A DNA stretch of 64,000 nt, taken from Nothopassalora personata (taxonomy: Eukaryota > Ascomycota > Dothideomycetes > Mycosphaerellales > Mycosphaerellaceae). The DNA lies in contig CM066296.1 in assembly GCA_033816765.1 (NCBI GenBank), positions 2,294,001-2,358,000 on the forward strand, in the 5' to 3' direction. The position numbers and the translations under genes are program-made. Below are positions 1-10,033 of the stretch, piece after piece (the first letter of the stretch is position 1; each line of letters opens with the position of its first letter). The notes under the pieces are model-generated. The model searched no databases. It was given only the letters and a program-made list of their open reading frames with translations, and was not told the DNA's origin.

Positions 1-44
1 TCAGTCTCCAACTCACTCTGCTGCTCGGCTCGATGTTGACTTAC

Positions 45-1331
45 CTGCAATACCATACGTGAACCAAGACACAAAAAGCGCCACGATCAGCGAGTTCAAG
101 TCGTTGAACACAGGAATGCTCTCGGCAATGACCCAAGCGATGATCCAGAGTATAGCGATGATGCCGATCCAGGAGCCTAGTCCCGTCCAGGTCTTCTCGT
201 GGATATGTCTTGAGCCTCTGAAGATCCGGAGGTAGATCTGCTTCGCAGCCACGTTTGCGTAGATGACTCCAGCAATGACAATCTTCACACAGTCAGCACG
301 ATCATGTCTACCATTTCGAAAACGCAATACTCACAGTCGGGAGCGCAATGCCATATGCGACCTTCTTGACGACGGTACCTGCGGATCCCAAAGCGGGCGA
401 AGCTACATCTGTGCCGACGTAGACGTAAATGACGACCGCTGCAATCATGTAGAGACTGATCGCTGCAGACTGCAGTCCTGCCAGAGCTTTTGGGAACTCC
501 TCCGGCTTCTGCATTTCTGCGATGAAGCTGAAAAATGCCATGTGCCCTGCGTAGGCGAAGCAGATGTTCATCGCCGAGCTGAACCCAGTCGGAAAGCTGG
601 GCGACGTCGTTGTCTCCACAACAGCCCCAGCTGGCTTCTCAATGCTAACCGCAATCACAGTGATGAATACTGCGCCAACAATCGAGATGAACGAAGCAAT
701 GGACAAGTAGGAAACATTCTTCAGCGTCCGTGGCAACGACAGAAGGAAGAAGACCACCAGTCCAATGACTCCCCAGACAATCGTGCAAGTGGCGTGTCCG
801 GTGATCGCGTTCCAAGCAATGGTAAAAGTCAAAAGATGGCTGCCGAGAATGAAGATCAGGAGAATAATCTACGCCAAAGGTCATGATTAGTTCGTACCTT
901 CCCATCCCGAAGACGGTCACAAGTACCTGTGCGGTTCCGATGAGCTCCCTTCCGAATGCTCCCATCAACACTTCTCCAGCATCTGCCATGTTTGCCACAT
1001 GCGGAAACGCCTGCTTGAACTGTCCAAACACAACGCCTGTGTAGCTTGCGATCATGCCCAGGACGGCCAGCATAATCATCCCCGGAACAAGACCAATTGT
1101 GGCCATTACGGATGGCAAAGACAATATGCCCAATGAGATCGTTTCCGCAATCATCAAGAGGGAGCATTGCCACCAGGCCAAAGTGCGGTACTTGACTTCA
1201 GCGTTCGTTTCGTCGCCAAAAGGGTCACCGAGCGGCCCATACTTGCTTACATTCCGTTCTGGTGAATCTGCCTCCTGATCGTGCGTCTTGTCTTCTGCGT
1301 CCCTTGAAGGACTATGGCTCACGTCGAACAT
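45..1331 (-). CDS. Mtr-type neutral amino acid permease, C-terminus beyond the left edge
   Basis: Plasma-membrane amino acid/proton symporter of the fungal Mtr group (Aa_trans family), importing neutral and aromatic amino acids. Three exons are visible on the minus strand: 1331-898, 839-335 and 282-45. The introns are 897-840 (GTACGA...CGGCAG) and 334-283 (GTGAGT...GTGAAG); joining them keeps one frame through the family segments SHLLTFTIAWNAITGHATC and ALPTIVIAGV. A donor GTAAGT follows at position 44, so the last exon or exons lie outside the window. About 392 residues are present, against roughly 450-480 usual for the family. A charged, acidic N-terminal tail of about 50 residues precedes hydrophobic segments beginning WWQCSLLMIAETISLGILSL. 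The start at 1329-1331 is the only sensible ATG before that tail. Family assignment is firm; substrate range is inferred from the family. Confidence 0.9.
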
Positions 1332-2474
1332 GCTGTGGTGGAGTGAGGGTAGACGATCACTCCACGAAACTCATAGTCAATAATGACATTTATTCGCCCT
1401 GGGCGACTTCCACGGCGCCGACGTCGCTCACCGTCTATGGTCAGCATTTAGTTGTTGCGTCACCTATTGGTCAACGCTTTCTGTGAAAGTGTGTCTGTAC
1501 CGAAGTTCAAGACCAGATCCACCTGGGCTTGGCGAGCACTGTGATCTCAATGGCCGAAGCTTCAACACAAAGTCTCTTTGCAAATGCTGTGCAAGCCTAA
1601 AGACAGCGCGGGCTCGCACAAGGCATGATCGAAAGGCAGGTTTTTCCATGCGCAGAAGCCGAGCTCGCAGCATGGCAGTCGTCGGCATTCTCACGGGACT
1701 TCCTGCTTGCCATCGCCACCCAGCATGTCGGCGACTGCTGTAGTGCTGCTTTAGAGTGGGCTCCGAGTACCGGGAATGGCTTTAGCTGAAGATGGAGTCA
1801 CAGCGAGTGAGGTGACGGGCAACATCAGACGTCAGCACAAGCTTCATTGCAAGGCGTGGTCCGGTGGCAGTCCTACCGATCTTTGGTATGGGGGTATGGC
1901 GGCCCAGTCAGCTGACGATAATGTTCAATTGGCACACCAGTCCTGGGAAAGGCACTAGCTGACTTTCGGTGAATGCTTCCGTTCGCTGGAACCCCAGCGT
2001 AGCAATATCATTGCATTCTGGGCGAGGCCGCTGCAATGTTGCATTTTCGAGCCCTGGCCTCTGTCTTTTGCACCTCGTGTCGCGGGATTATGTATTCGTG
2101 GACGGATTGAGAGAGTGAAGCAAAGGCAGATGTCCTTTCCAGGTTGAGGGGCCTGGTAATAAGGATATATGTGTAGTGCCATGCCTGGACGCAGAAAGGA
2201 GCTCTTCCGAGTCCGCGCCCGGATCACCTCGGCTAAGCAACACAGCAAACACACGCAAAGGAAGGCGTAGGGCAGCTTATCAGGACTTCACGTCTACTTC
2301 GTAGCAATCGAAGCCGGGAAACATTCTGGTCTTGGAGGCATATTTACGAGACATTCGTCGAAGCGTGGTCGAATATTGATTGAGGGTAAATCATGAAACG
2401 TCACGAAAAAGCACGCCTGAGCTAAATTGCACAGCTCTGGGACACACACTGTCGTGTCGCACCTCTTCTGGCGA
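1332..2474. other. Intergenic region: permease promoter and 3' flank of the CRH gene
   Basis: No reading frame here resembles a protein on either strand. The stretch must contain the 5' regulatory region of the minus-strand permease (left end) and the 3' untranslated region of the minus-strand glycosidase (right end). I see no tRNA, repeat or clear promoter motif. Confidence 0.6.
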
Positions 2475-3620
2475 TCAAAACTTGCCACCGCGCAAGAACG
2501 ACTTCGGTCTATCCTGCTTCGCCTCCATGATAATCGATTTCCGCGACACTGCAAAGTTGCCCTGCGCCATCATCGACTTGTATTCCATCAGCTCAGCGTT
2601 CTGCGTTTCCCAAGCCTGTGCATGCGCAGCAGCCTCGGCTCTGCCCTTCTTCCGCTGAGAAAGGCAGAAGAAAAGCCATGCAATCACAGCGATCAGGACC
2701 CCACCAAGAACACCGACTGCGATACCGATCTTGGCGCCAGTGGAGAGACCTTGCCAGTGCTTCTCGGCCTGCTGCACAGTTGACAGTTTATTGATGCGTT
2801 TGTAGGCCTCCGACTGGCCCTCCTTCACCTTGATGCTGCTGTAGTGACCACTGTGGTCGCTGTAGCTGTACGAGCTGGAGTTGGTTGTGCCATCGGTAAT
2901 CTTTATGCTCTTGACATTCATGACATACGGAGCACCCTTGAAATCGGCGTTGCCACCAGCCCACTGGCGTGTACCTTCGTTCTCGGAGCAGCCACCACAC
3001 CACAGACCAAACTGGATGTGACAAGGTGTCTGCGGGTAGAGACCGGGGTCGAGGTATCCTTGCTCTCTCACGACGTTACCATTGAGCAGCCACTGTATCT
3101 TCTCTTGTGACCATACAATGGTATAGTTGTGGAAGTCGTCTTGTGCGCCTTCGAGGGCAGGGTATTGGGAGTTGATCTGGGTTGCGTTACCCCAGCCGTA
3201 ATAATTGTTCTCCACCGTGGAAGAGTTGCCGCCCATTACTTCCCAATCGACTTCGTCCAGGTCATCGGAGAGCAGGATGACTGTCGAGATAATTCCGGTA
3301 CCAGGCGCGGCCTTCATCAGGATCTCAACAGTTCCCCAGAAGATGTAGAAGTTCGACTTGACGGTAACCGAGTCGCCTTCCTTCTGGATCGCCATAGCTG
3401 CGCCATCCTGGTCATCGAAGCTGATCATCTGCGCGCCTGCAGTCACGTTCCAGAAGTTGATATCGAACTCGCTAACAGACTTGTTATATGCATCGCTGAA
3501 CGTCGTGCCGAGTGCTGGATCATCTGGGCAAGTTTGGTTCAAGGGATTGCAGTCTGTTGATGTCTGCGCAGCGACATTGAGGGCCAGAAGCGCGAGTGGA
3601 AGGATCAAGAAACGAGACAT
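2475..3620 (-). CDS. CRH-family GH16 chitin-glucan transglycosylase, membrane anchored
   Basis: Cell-wall enzyme that joins chitin to beta-glucan, related to yeast Crh1/Utr2 and Aspergillus Crf1. The single-exon frame encodes 381 residues. The ATG at 3618-3620 was chosen over an upstream in-frame extension because it gives a clean signal peptide (about residues 1-18, MSRFLILPLALLALNVAA). The cysteine pair DCNPLNQTC follows, then the GH16 catalytic motif DEVDWE, with presumed nucleophile E123, assisting D125 and acid/base E127. Several NxS/NxT glycosylation sites are visible. After a Ser/Tyr-rich linker a single transmembrane helix (about residues 298-320) is followed by basic SQRKK and a cytoplasmic tail of about 60 residues, so this member looks like a type I membrane protein rather than a GPI-anchored one. 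It lies alone; its promoter is to the right. Confidence 0.92.
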   Translation of the reverse strand: MSRFLILPLALLALNVAAQTSTDCNPLNQTCPDDPALGTTFSDAYNKSVSEFDINFWNVTAGAQMISFDDQDGAAMAIQKEGDSVTVKSNFYIFWGTVEILMKAAPGTGIISTVILLSDDLDEVDWEVMGGNSSTVENNYYGWGNATQINSQYPALEGAQDDFHNYTIVWSQEKIQWLLNGNVVREQGYLDPGLYPQTPCHIQFGLWCGGCSENEGTRQWAGGNADFKGAPYVMNVKSIKITDGTTNSSSYSYSDHSGHYSSIKVKEGQSEAYKRINKLSTVQQAEKHWQGLSTGAKIGIAVGVLGGVLIAVIAWLFFCLSQRKKGRAEAAAHAQAWETQNAELMEYKSMMAQGNFAVSRKSIIMEAKQDRPKSFLRGGKF

Positions 3621-4680
3621 GGCTGTTCCTTGCAGTCTTAGTGGCGTATACCAGGTGGTATGAAACAAGCGCTTATTTGAATCTCGATCTTCGAATGGCT
3701 GCAATGCCGGCCTGCGGACACTGCGATATGGCTGCTGGAAGGAGTGACTGTTCGTAAGGAGTGACTGGGGGGGGGGGGGAGGAAAAGCTGCAAAAGAGAG
3801 TGCGAAGGTCGCAATGAGGTGAAGATGTTGCACAAAGACTGTGGCGCGCGCAGATGGTGACCCCTGGATTCGACTTGTGCGGACGCGATTAAGGTCCAAT
3901 GATTGATTGGCTTTCCGTTCGCGGCGCTTAATTTCGTACAGTACCTGCATGAATGACGGCAAGCGCCCTATCTCAAAACATCCTCCTCCAGACGCGATAT
4001 AACACCAACAGCAGGACAACACGATTGTTCTCAGCATTCTTCTGCGAAAGCGAAAGAGCGCCCGTGGCATTGCGCGGTACGGCACATTCGCAAGCCAGTA
4101 CCTTATCAAGAGGGAATACCGTCCCATACAAACCGAAGATGGTTCTTACAAATACGAGCATTGAAGACTTGATACCCTCTCGAGACTGGCCGTGTCTCAA
4201 CTAAGGTGTATATGGGAACGGCATAAGTTCATGGGAGGCCTATTCACATTACGGATAGGCCGCGGCGTCAACGCGAGGGAACTGCAGTCGGACGGAGCAG
4301 GTAGGTCACGGCATGTTGCTAGTGAGAAGTTGATATCCTACGCCATGGGGCAAGAACAAGCGCAGCGACAAGTAAGACGACTTCCAATTATTGCAACACA
4401 AAGCTTGACGTTCAATCGGTGCTGCCGCCGCGACGTGTCCTGATCCGTTTCTACCAGGCAATCGCACATGAATAATGGTCTATCAGATCCTGCGAGCGCG
4501 GCTGTTACTTCCACGCTCTGGTCCGCCTCCAAGCCGCCACTGAGGACGCCTGGACGATATGGCGCGTCATTGCGATACAGTACTCGCAGCGTTCGACCCT
4601 ATCTTCGACGTTTCGAGGTCTACGTGGACGACAAATATCCTGGCAGATTGTCTCGATTTTGAAACGTATGTGTGTCGCGA
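3621..4680. promoter_or_regulatory. Intergenic region and probable CRH promoter with a 13-G tract
   Basis: This holds the upstream region of the minus-strand CRH gene. A run of 13 G at 3767-3779 (C on the coding strand) lies about 150 bases before the start codon, next to a direct repeat of GGAGTGACTG (about 3740 and 3759). Pyrimidine-rich tracts on the sense strand near transcription starts are common in filamentous fungi, so a core-promoter role is plausible but inferred. Between 3900 and 4680 nothing recognisable is seen on either strand. Confidence 0.4.
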
Positions 4681-5052
4681 GTCCCACCAGCAGGCCTTCT
4701 CACGCTATTATAGGAACTACGTGACCGTATTCTGGAATACCTGCCGTTGGTCTCGTACGGCGGGTTGGAGTTCCTGCCGGGCATCGAGGATGAGAAACAT
4801 CCCGAATCCTTGTTCTCTCGACACAATATAGACGGTTGCGAAGCAGCATGGCACTATCTTGGTGTTTCGAAAGTCTATCGTACGTTATACAACGACACCA
4901 AGCGCCATTTCTGGTCCATGAATGATTTCGCAGTGTATTACAACAAACTCAGCCTCGATCGAACTCATTCCTTTTCACACGTCAAACTCGTGACCACCAT
5001 CAGGCTAGCAACCATGGCCATGAAACTTACATTCGGCAATGATGCCTTCTAG
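4681..5052 (+). pseudogene. Relic of a 2EXR (F-box-like) domain protein
   Basis: The frame from about 4714 reads ELRDRILEYLPL, then about 35 residues later YLGVSKVYRTLYNDTKRHFWSMN and a Phe/Val-rich strand. This is the layout of fungal 2EXR proteins (LPxELRxRIYEY, then a VSRQxxxE...FW/FYxxNxF block). A TAG at 4711-4713, preceded by TTA, sits where the family has Pro-Gln (CCA CAG), so C-to-T changes would explain it. No good start codon exists upstream in the frame, and the frame ends at 5050-5052 with no clear C-terminal half. The 2EXR call rests on motif pattern only. It is probably a nonfunctional copy of a large family. Confidence 0.45.
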
Positions 5053-5084
5053 TAAGAGACACTTAACCAAAGTTTGCAGACGAT

Positions 5085-5712
5085 TTGGAAGATCTAATAA
5101 TCGGCAGGGAGTTCGTTCACAGTATTTGCAGCAGGTTATGGACGACGAGATACAGCAATAATTGCGCGTCCGCCACCCTGGGCTTTCGTCTACCCTTGCA
5201 TCCTGTTGCCCTTGGGACCCAGCCCAACGACAAGTGGAAGGTACGTGACGACAAACTTCAATTGTTGAATTGGGAGACCAATGCTTTCACTCAGAAGGAG
5301 AAAGTCGCTGTATATGAGATCGAAGTCATATCAAGGGTCCTGAGTGCTGCCGAGACTAGAAGTCGGACCTAGCAAACCTGTTCTGGGTCATACGCATGAA
5401 GTCAGGGCGTTCGATGAGTTTCTCACTATCTATCATAGGCTTAGTGAGGTATTCAATGCTGACAACATAGATCCGAAACGGCGGCTGTTTGTCAATGAAA
5501 CTGCCGGGGCAAATGTGCATTTTGGAGACGGACCTCGTGGCTTCACGATATCATGTCTTGGCAATCTCCTCTGTCTTATTGTCGCAAAGGAATCCGTCAG
5601 CGACACTTTTCATACCGTTGACCGCATCACTGGTTGCCGCCTCTTCGCACTATGCGGAAAGGACCCCGATTTTCCCCTCGAAAAACTTGGGACAATATTC
5701 GTGCTTGCATAG
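5085..5712 (+). pseudogene. Relic of an amidoligase-like protein, frameshifted
   Basis: Two plus-strand frames fit one another as successive parts of a fungal amidoligase-type protein (ATP-grasp-like, substrate unknown). The first (to 5372) contains NDKWKVRDD and KVAVYEIEVISRVL, matching the family's W-x-V-x-x-D and YE(G)VELVSPVL segments. The second (5344-5712) contains FVNETAGANVHFGDG, matching the CGxHVHxG signature, then a Leu-rich GNLLCLIV helix. The frames differ by one position near 5344-5372, so a frameshift or an unrecognised intron separates them. The usual C-terminal third is absent. Just upstream, ATGGCCATGAAACTTACATTCGG (about 5014) reads MAMKLTFG, like the family start, but then hits a stop. 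I judge it a decayed gene. Confidence 0.45.
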
Positions 5713-5822
5713 TCTTCAACAGCGGCAGCAAACACGGTTATGATTCATAAAAGCCACCTTACTGCAAAAGGCCTTTCCTATCAAGTCATTGTATCACGTT
5801 TTGAGCCAGCCAGTCACTGACG

Positions 5823-6458
5823 ATGAACGCACAACTTCACATAGAATACCCAGGCGACCATTTGGGATCCGATGAGCATCGCAGCTTGACCCTGGAGAGA
5901 ATCAGGAACAGCCTGCGGTCTAGCAGTCGGGAGGTGCAGGAGGCCGAAGAGGCAGTCGAAGAGGCTCAGAGACACAGCGCCGCTCTTCGGGGCCACCTCG
6001 ACGAAGTGTAAAAGGTGATACCAGCTGCATCGCAAGTCTCTGACGAGTAAGCTGCGGAAGCTCAGTAGGTATTCGACACTCCTCAGCTTCTCGAAGAGAT
6101 TTTCTCTTACCTCAACACACGTGACAAGTTCGAGGTCATGGAAGTGCAGCGCACTTGGAGGAACTCCATTTTCGGCTCCACTCGGCTGCAGAAGGCACTC
6201 GGCCTTCTCGCTTAAAACGACGGCATCTACTATTCCCCTATCTCGAGACGCTTCCATGGCGGCGGCTATCGTCTCTTCAATCGGAAGGACTTCAGCTGGC
6301 AGGGTATGCACGGATAGACCCCAGGCGGCACGTACGAGGACGAAGACCACACATTCCGCTGGGACAGGGGCTCCGAGTACTCCTGGTGGACCATGAACCA
6401 CATGTCTGTCACGGAAGACCCTACTCAGCTCGAGATCGTCTTCATGGGCTTCGGCTGA
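5823..6458 (+). pseudogene. F-box protein relic with RIP-like stop codons
   Basis: One frame runs from ATG 5823 to TGA 6456-6458 and still reads as an F-box protein despite five internal stops: TAA 6009, TAA 6048, TAG 6066, TAA 6213, TAG 6315. An N-terminal coiled coil (EVQEAEEAVEEAQ) precedes the F-box (about 6069-6200: VFDTPQLLEEIFSYL ... VQRTWRNSI). The C-terminal half has YYSPISRRF and EYSWWTMNHMSV. Protein-like sequence continues in frame past the TGA to about 6570 (LMLLCDPTLQKMTAM), so the original gene was longer. Every stop is reachable by one C-to-T change from CAA, CAG or CGA. F-box proteins supply substrate specificity to SCF ubiquitin ligases; the partner is unknown. Confidence 0.65.
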
Positions 6459-6622
6459 CCTACGGTGCTCGGCTCACGTATCTAGTTGATGTTGCTCTGC
6501 GATCCAACCCTCCAGAAGATGACCGCAATGGTCTATTGCAAAGAAAGGAACGCAGCCGTGGGTATAGTCATATCGTAGGTCCGAATACGAGTTGGAGCCG
6601 CCTCGAGGTCTAGGTTACATTA

Positions 6623-7552
6623 TTGATAAGATGTATAGCTTTACATCGAGCATCACGACAGATCACCCTGAGTGTGAATGCGTGGAAGTCCACTATAAAG
6701 GCACGATATCCCTACAGGAATCAGATCCTTCATGATCCAGCGTCGAGACTCCAGCGGAAGGCCAGCGAGGAGCACCCTGCTCGTCGTGAGGAGCGTCGCC
6801 GTTATAGGGAGGAAGAGGTGGAAGAGGACCGGGACCAAGGCTGCAACTACTAAGGTTAAGTTGACTATGGCGGCGATGATCTTCGACCACATCATCTCGA
6901 TGGTGAGGATCTGGGAGGCGAGAAAGAGGAGCACGGCCGCAAGAGCACATCTCGAGACTGGGTCCACAACCAACGTCGCTCTTCGACCTCGCCACAATCA
7001 CCACGTCTGGACATAAAGCCCCGCCGTACATCCGACGGGATCGTCGATCCATCGACTGGAACCAACACCCACGCGCTCAGGCCACCCCGACCAAGGGCAT
7101 CTCCTCAGTGCTCACCGACATCGCCTCAGTACTCGCCAACCTCACCAACATCTGGACAGTACTCACCAGCCTCTCCACAGTACTTGCCCACCTCTCCGCA
7201 GTACCCGCCAAATTTCCCTCGATACACCACTAGATCTCTACAGTATTCGCCAACTGCACCATAATACTCTGATCGTTCGCCGCCGTACTTTCCGACATCA
7301 CCACCTTATCAAGGCCCACATCACGACCAGATCGCATTGCGTGGATCCACGACGCAGCGTTGCGCTCGCCACCAGCTATGGTCACTGAAGAAGAGGTGCT
7401 CGATATGTAGGCTTGCGCGATGCAGTTGGACTCCCGAGCCGATCATGGATGGAAGATCTGCACTGTTGGGAAAGATTATTGCTTTGCACGCACAGGAAAG
7501 GAGCCTTGCTCAGTGGAAGGTATCGGTTTGCAGGCATAAATCATGTAGGTAG
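6623..7552 (+). pseudogene. Relic of a charged protein with RNA-polymerase-II-CTD-like heptads
   Basis: One frame stays protein-like over about 930 bases and is broken only by TAA at 6851, 6857 and 7262. It starts with a highly charged stretch (REERRRYREEEVEEDRD), passes through [18 protein letters not shown], and from about 7100 to 7310 becomes a run of Tyr-Ser-Pro-Thr-Ser-Pro-Gln-like heptads ([29 protein letters not shown]). The 7262 TAA falls on the residue before a heptad Tyr, which is Gln in most neighbouring copies (CAA to TAA). It is not the RPB1 gene: no polymerase domain is present. The frame ends at 7550-7552. Function unknown; the tail could have bound CTD-interacting proteins, or may be a fortuitous low-complexity region. 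Confidence 0.5.
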
Positions 7553-7559
7553 TGAGCCA

Positions 7560-8613
7560 TGAAGAATTTATCAAAAGCCTCTCCTACTTGCCTTTTGTCC
7601 TTGTCGAAGAATTCGAAGGAGGCATGCTTTTACGGTGTCAAGTGGGGCATCGTAGAACACGTATGGATCGGGTACACCATTGCCTGAAGAAGGACGCCCG
7701 CCCACCGGCCACGAATGTCACTGCTCTCTGTACGAAGGTTCCAGATTCAGATGAGCTCAGATAGCCGCCCTCGCGGAGCGGCTGTAACACTTTTACCAGG
7801 GTATCGAACAGCTCTGGTTCTGAAGACTTGAAGTTTACGACTACAGTGATACCTTGTCGAGGAGGAGCTCGGTACAACCCGATGTTGCTGGGCTGTCCGC
7901 CAATATTACGGTCGAGGATAGCTCGCAGCGGAAGAATGTACTGTTCCGATAAGGACCTTCCCACCATGGGACCGTTGTGACCAATGATGGTGGTGCCTTC
8001 GGAGTAGTGCACGTCTGCCTCGAACGACATGCATCCGGTACTCATTGCGAGGAAGAGCGCTGTACGTTGGTCGTAATCGTTGTGGCTGTGACATCGCGTT
8101 GGTTTGGTGGCACTCAAGGAGTCGAGAGGCCATGGGTTGAGTGGTGGTCCGGCTCCTTCGTTGGGGGTCTGAGGAATGAGTACGTCGGAATACAGTCTAT
8201 GCATTGCATCTTGCGCAGGCGATACCTCGTCGCCAAACGCATGGTATTATTGCGCTTCGTTGCCAACCTGGAAAGTGCCGCCTAATGTGTCGCGATTGGT
8301 GGAGCCGTAGCACTTACCACCTTCGGCAGAGAGCGCAAAGAGATAATCTGAGCACTTCTCAGCTGATAGACTGTCAGTGTTTGAAGAGCTGAAGTTGGAG
8401 GAGGCAGTATAGATTCAGACATGCTGCCCAAGCGTTGATATCCCTGATCCTCTGTAGCCAGGATCGACCTCGCCAGAAGACGAACAGCATGCATAGCACT
8501 GCGCACGTCAGGGCGGGTATGAACGGCAAGAGATCCTCGAAAGGCTGTCTACTGATTGGAAAGGTGGGAGGCCTGCTCGTGTATCGGTCCATGTCGCCTT
8601 CGAGGTTGATCAA
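7560..8613 (-). pseudogene. AIM6-like PLC-type phosphodiesterase relic, frameshifted and truncated
   Basis: The minus-strand frame 8204-7638 contains HSHNDYDQRTALFLAMSTGC followed by FEADVHY and IIGHNG, diagnostic of the Aim6/PLC-like phosphodiesterase (TIM-barrel, GDPD-like) family: His-His-Asn-Asp then Glu-Ala-Asp metal-site residues. The frame then runs off at CRPT-like residues, but a neighbouring frame continues with VPDPYVFYDAPLDTV, the family's xxDIFFDAPL segment, so a one-base frameshift lies near 7690. About 150 residues of the usual C-terminus are missing. Upstream, the frame at 8613-8374 gives a membrane segment (LLPFIPALTCAVLCMLFVFW), a likely N-terminal anchor exon; a GTAAGT...TTTCCAG intron near 8322-8273 could connect them, but a TAA lies between. 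Probably nonfunctional. Confidence 0.6.
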
Positions 8614-8919
8614 ATACCTCGATAGAGCCTAAGGAATGCTCGCGTGGTCAAAGGATCACCGTAGAAATATGCCAACGTAGAGGAGGCTTGTGAGCTCTTG
8701 GCATTGTTCTAATGTTAAACAGGGGGAAGATGGAAAATGTGAGGAAGGTGTCGTCAAAGACTTGGGAAGAGACGCCTCGATGTGGAGACCGGTAAGGGCG
8801 AGTATGCGTGGCGGTGTTCTTCTTCATGTCCAGCCTGGCGCCGGAACGTGCGATGACAGGAAAAACGCCTCTCAAACCCGCTGAAAATAGTCGAATGATT
8901 GTCCTGGCTGTGTGTAACC

Positions 8920-9335
8920 ATGAATGAGTGCGGCTTTGCTGGATTCTGGAGGCCGAATAGGACGGTGGGTATTCATGCTAATCAAGAAGCTGAAAACGCT
9001 ACGAGAGCAGAGGGTAAGAAGGTCATCCTTAAAGTCCTTTCTTTCATCGAAGACAAGATTCAGAGCGGTGGCTTCGCTGTCGGAGGCCATGTGACAGTCG
9101 TGGACTTCATGCTACAGTGAGCGTGAAACGTAGATACAAGAAATGCGGCTGACAGTGCTTCCAAGCATCATTTTGGCGACTCCTGATGGTCTCAAAACGA
9201 GAGATGCGCTGGATTTTGATGCTGAGCAGTATCCAAGAATTCGTGAGGTAGTCTACGGCCTGGAACAGCTGGACAGCGTCCGAACGAGTCTTCATAGGAC
9301 AGGGCTTGAGAAAGTACACCGTAATAGCGCCTCGC
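8920..9335 (+). pseudogene. Glutathione S-transferase C-terminal domain fragment
   Basis: The frame from ATG 8920 reads FAGFWRPNRTV and KVILKVLSFIEDKIQSGGFAVGG, then VTVVDFML, the all-alpha C-terminal domain of GST proteins including the conserved T/S-V-x-D-F N-capping region. A 49-nt intron (9117-9165, GTGAGC...TTCCAAG, with branch-like GCTGAC) joins it in frame to LATPDGLKTRDALDFDAEQYPRI, matching the last GST helices. The thioredoxin-fold N-terminal domain that binds glutathione is not found upstream, where the opposite strand and other frames are empty. The frame runs open to 9523 without family similarity. I read it as a domain fragment rather than a working enzyme. Confidence 0.55.
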
Positions 9336-9463
9336 AAGTCTTCGGGCTTCCCCCGAGACGATGTATAAGGTGCCCCCCTTTCTCTTTTCTTAAACCGTCC
9401 TTAGAGGTCCACTGTATGCCATGCCCGCCCCTCCTCGTCACCAATCGACAACCAACAATCGAC

Positions 9464-9883
9464 ATGTCTTCAACCGCAATCACCTTCACCCTCACTACAG
9501 CGCTCGCGGCAGGCGATCGTTAACGCTTCAATGCAGTTTCCCTCTTTGACACTCACCAACACATCTTGACTGAGCACAGCTCATAGTGACCTGCACAGTC
9601 GACTTTTGCTACAACCCTCGTCCATCCAAAAAGCTACACATTTGCGAGACTTGTCCTGGTAAGATAGCAAAGGCTGTGATGCTGGGGGCAGAGATTTGCT
9701 ACGCGCGCTGCGTAGAGGGCCTGAAAGGTGAGTACATGCACGTTCATAGAACGATATCAAAAACCTGTCGCTCAGACAGGAGGAGGCGTGCTAGGCAGGC
9801 AGATCGGCGGAATAGCGTTTCCACTTCGAAGAACTGCCTCTGAGGGGTTTCGCAGCTATGACTTTCTGCAAGTATTCCTCTAG
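9464..9883 (+). CDS. Possible small secreted six-cysteine protein, three exons
   Basis: Three exons join in frame to a 99-residue protein: 9464-9518, 9587-9727 and 9780-9883. Introns are 9519-9586 (GTTAAC...CTCATAG, with branch-like TTGACTGA) and 9728-9779 (GTGAGT...CAGACAG). The N-terminus MSSTAITFTLTTALAAGD is a plausible though short signal peptide. The mature part has six cysteines at about residues 21, 26, 38, 41, 56 and 60, then a Gly-rich and basic tail without cysteine. Size and cysteine content resemble fungal secreted effector-like proteins, but no family is recognised. The first donor (GTTAAC) is weak, which is the main doubt. It lies in a relic-rich stretch between a GST fragment and cct6. 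Confidence 0.4.
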
Positions 9884-10033
9884 CACAGGTACGAAACTTG
9901 ACAAGATCAAAACTGTTCATAGCCGACATAAGCTAAGATACGGTGCGATCGTCCGAGGCAAGCACTTTCGGCATAATGGTCTGTATGAAGTGAGCCAATA
10001 CCTACTTCTTCGAAACCTGCTCAGTCGTCGATG
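9884..10033. other. Intergenic stretch
   Basis: No gene is seen. The stretch separates the candidate secreted-protein gene from a hairpin-forming inverted repeat. Confidence 0.4.

Noticed and set aside
263..886. 207-codon plus-strand ORF
   Set aside because: Shadow of the minus-strand permease exons, which match a known family with proper introns.
4559..4713. Upstream exon of the 2EXR gene with intron 4666-4713 (GTATGT...ATTATAG)
   Set aside because: The splice sites look good, but neither open upstream frame joins in phase with ELRDRILEYL.
5814..6401. 195-codon minus-strand ORF
   Set aside because: Opposite strand of the F-box relic; the plus-strand frame carries the recognisable motifs despite its stops.
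6653..6997. Minus-strand ORF with hydrophobic stretches suggesting a membrane protein
   Set aside because: Complement of the charged coding stretch (GAG/GAA-rich codons read backwards give Leu-rich sequence).
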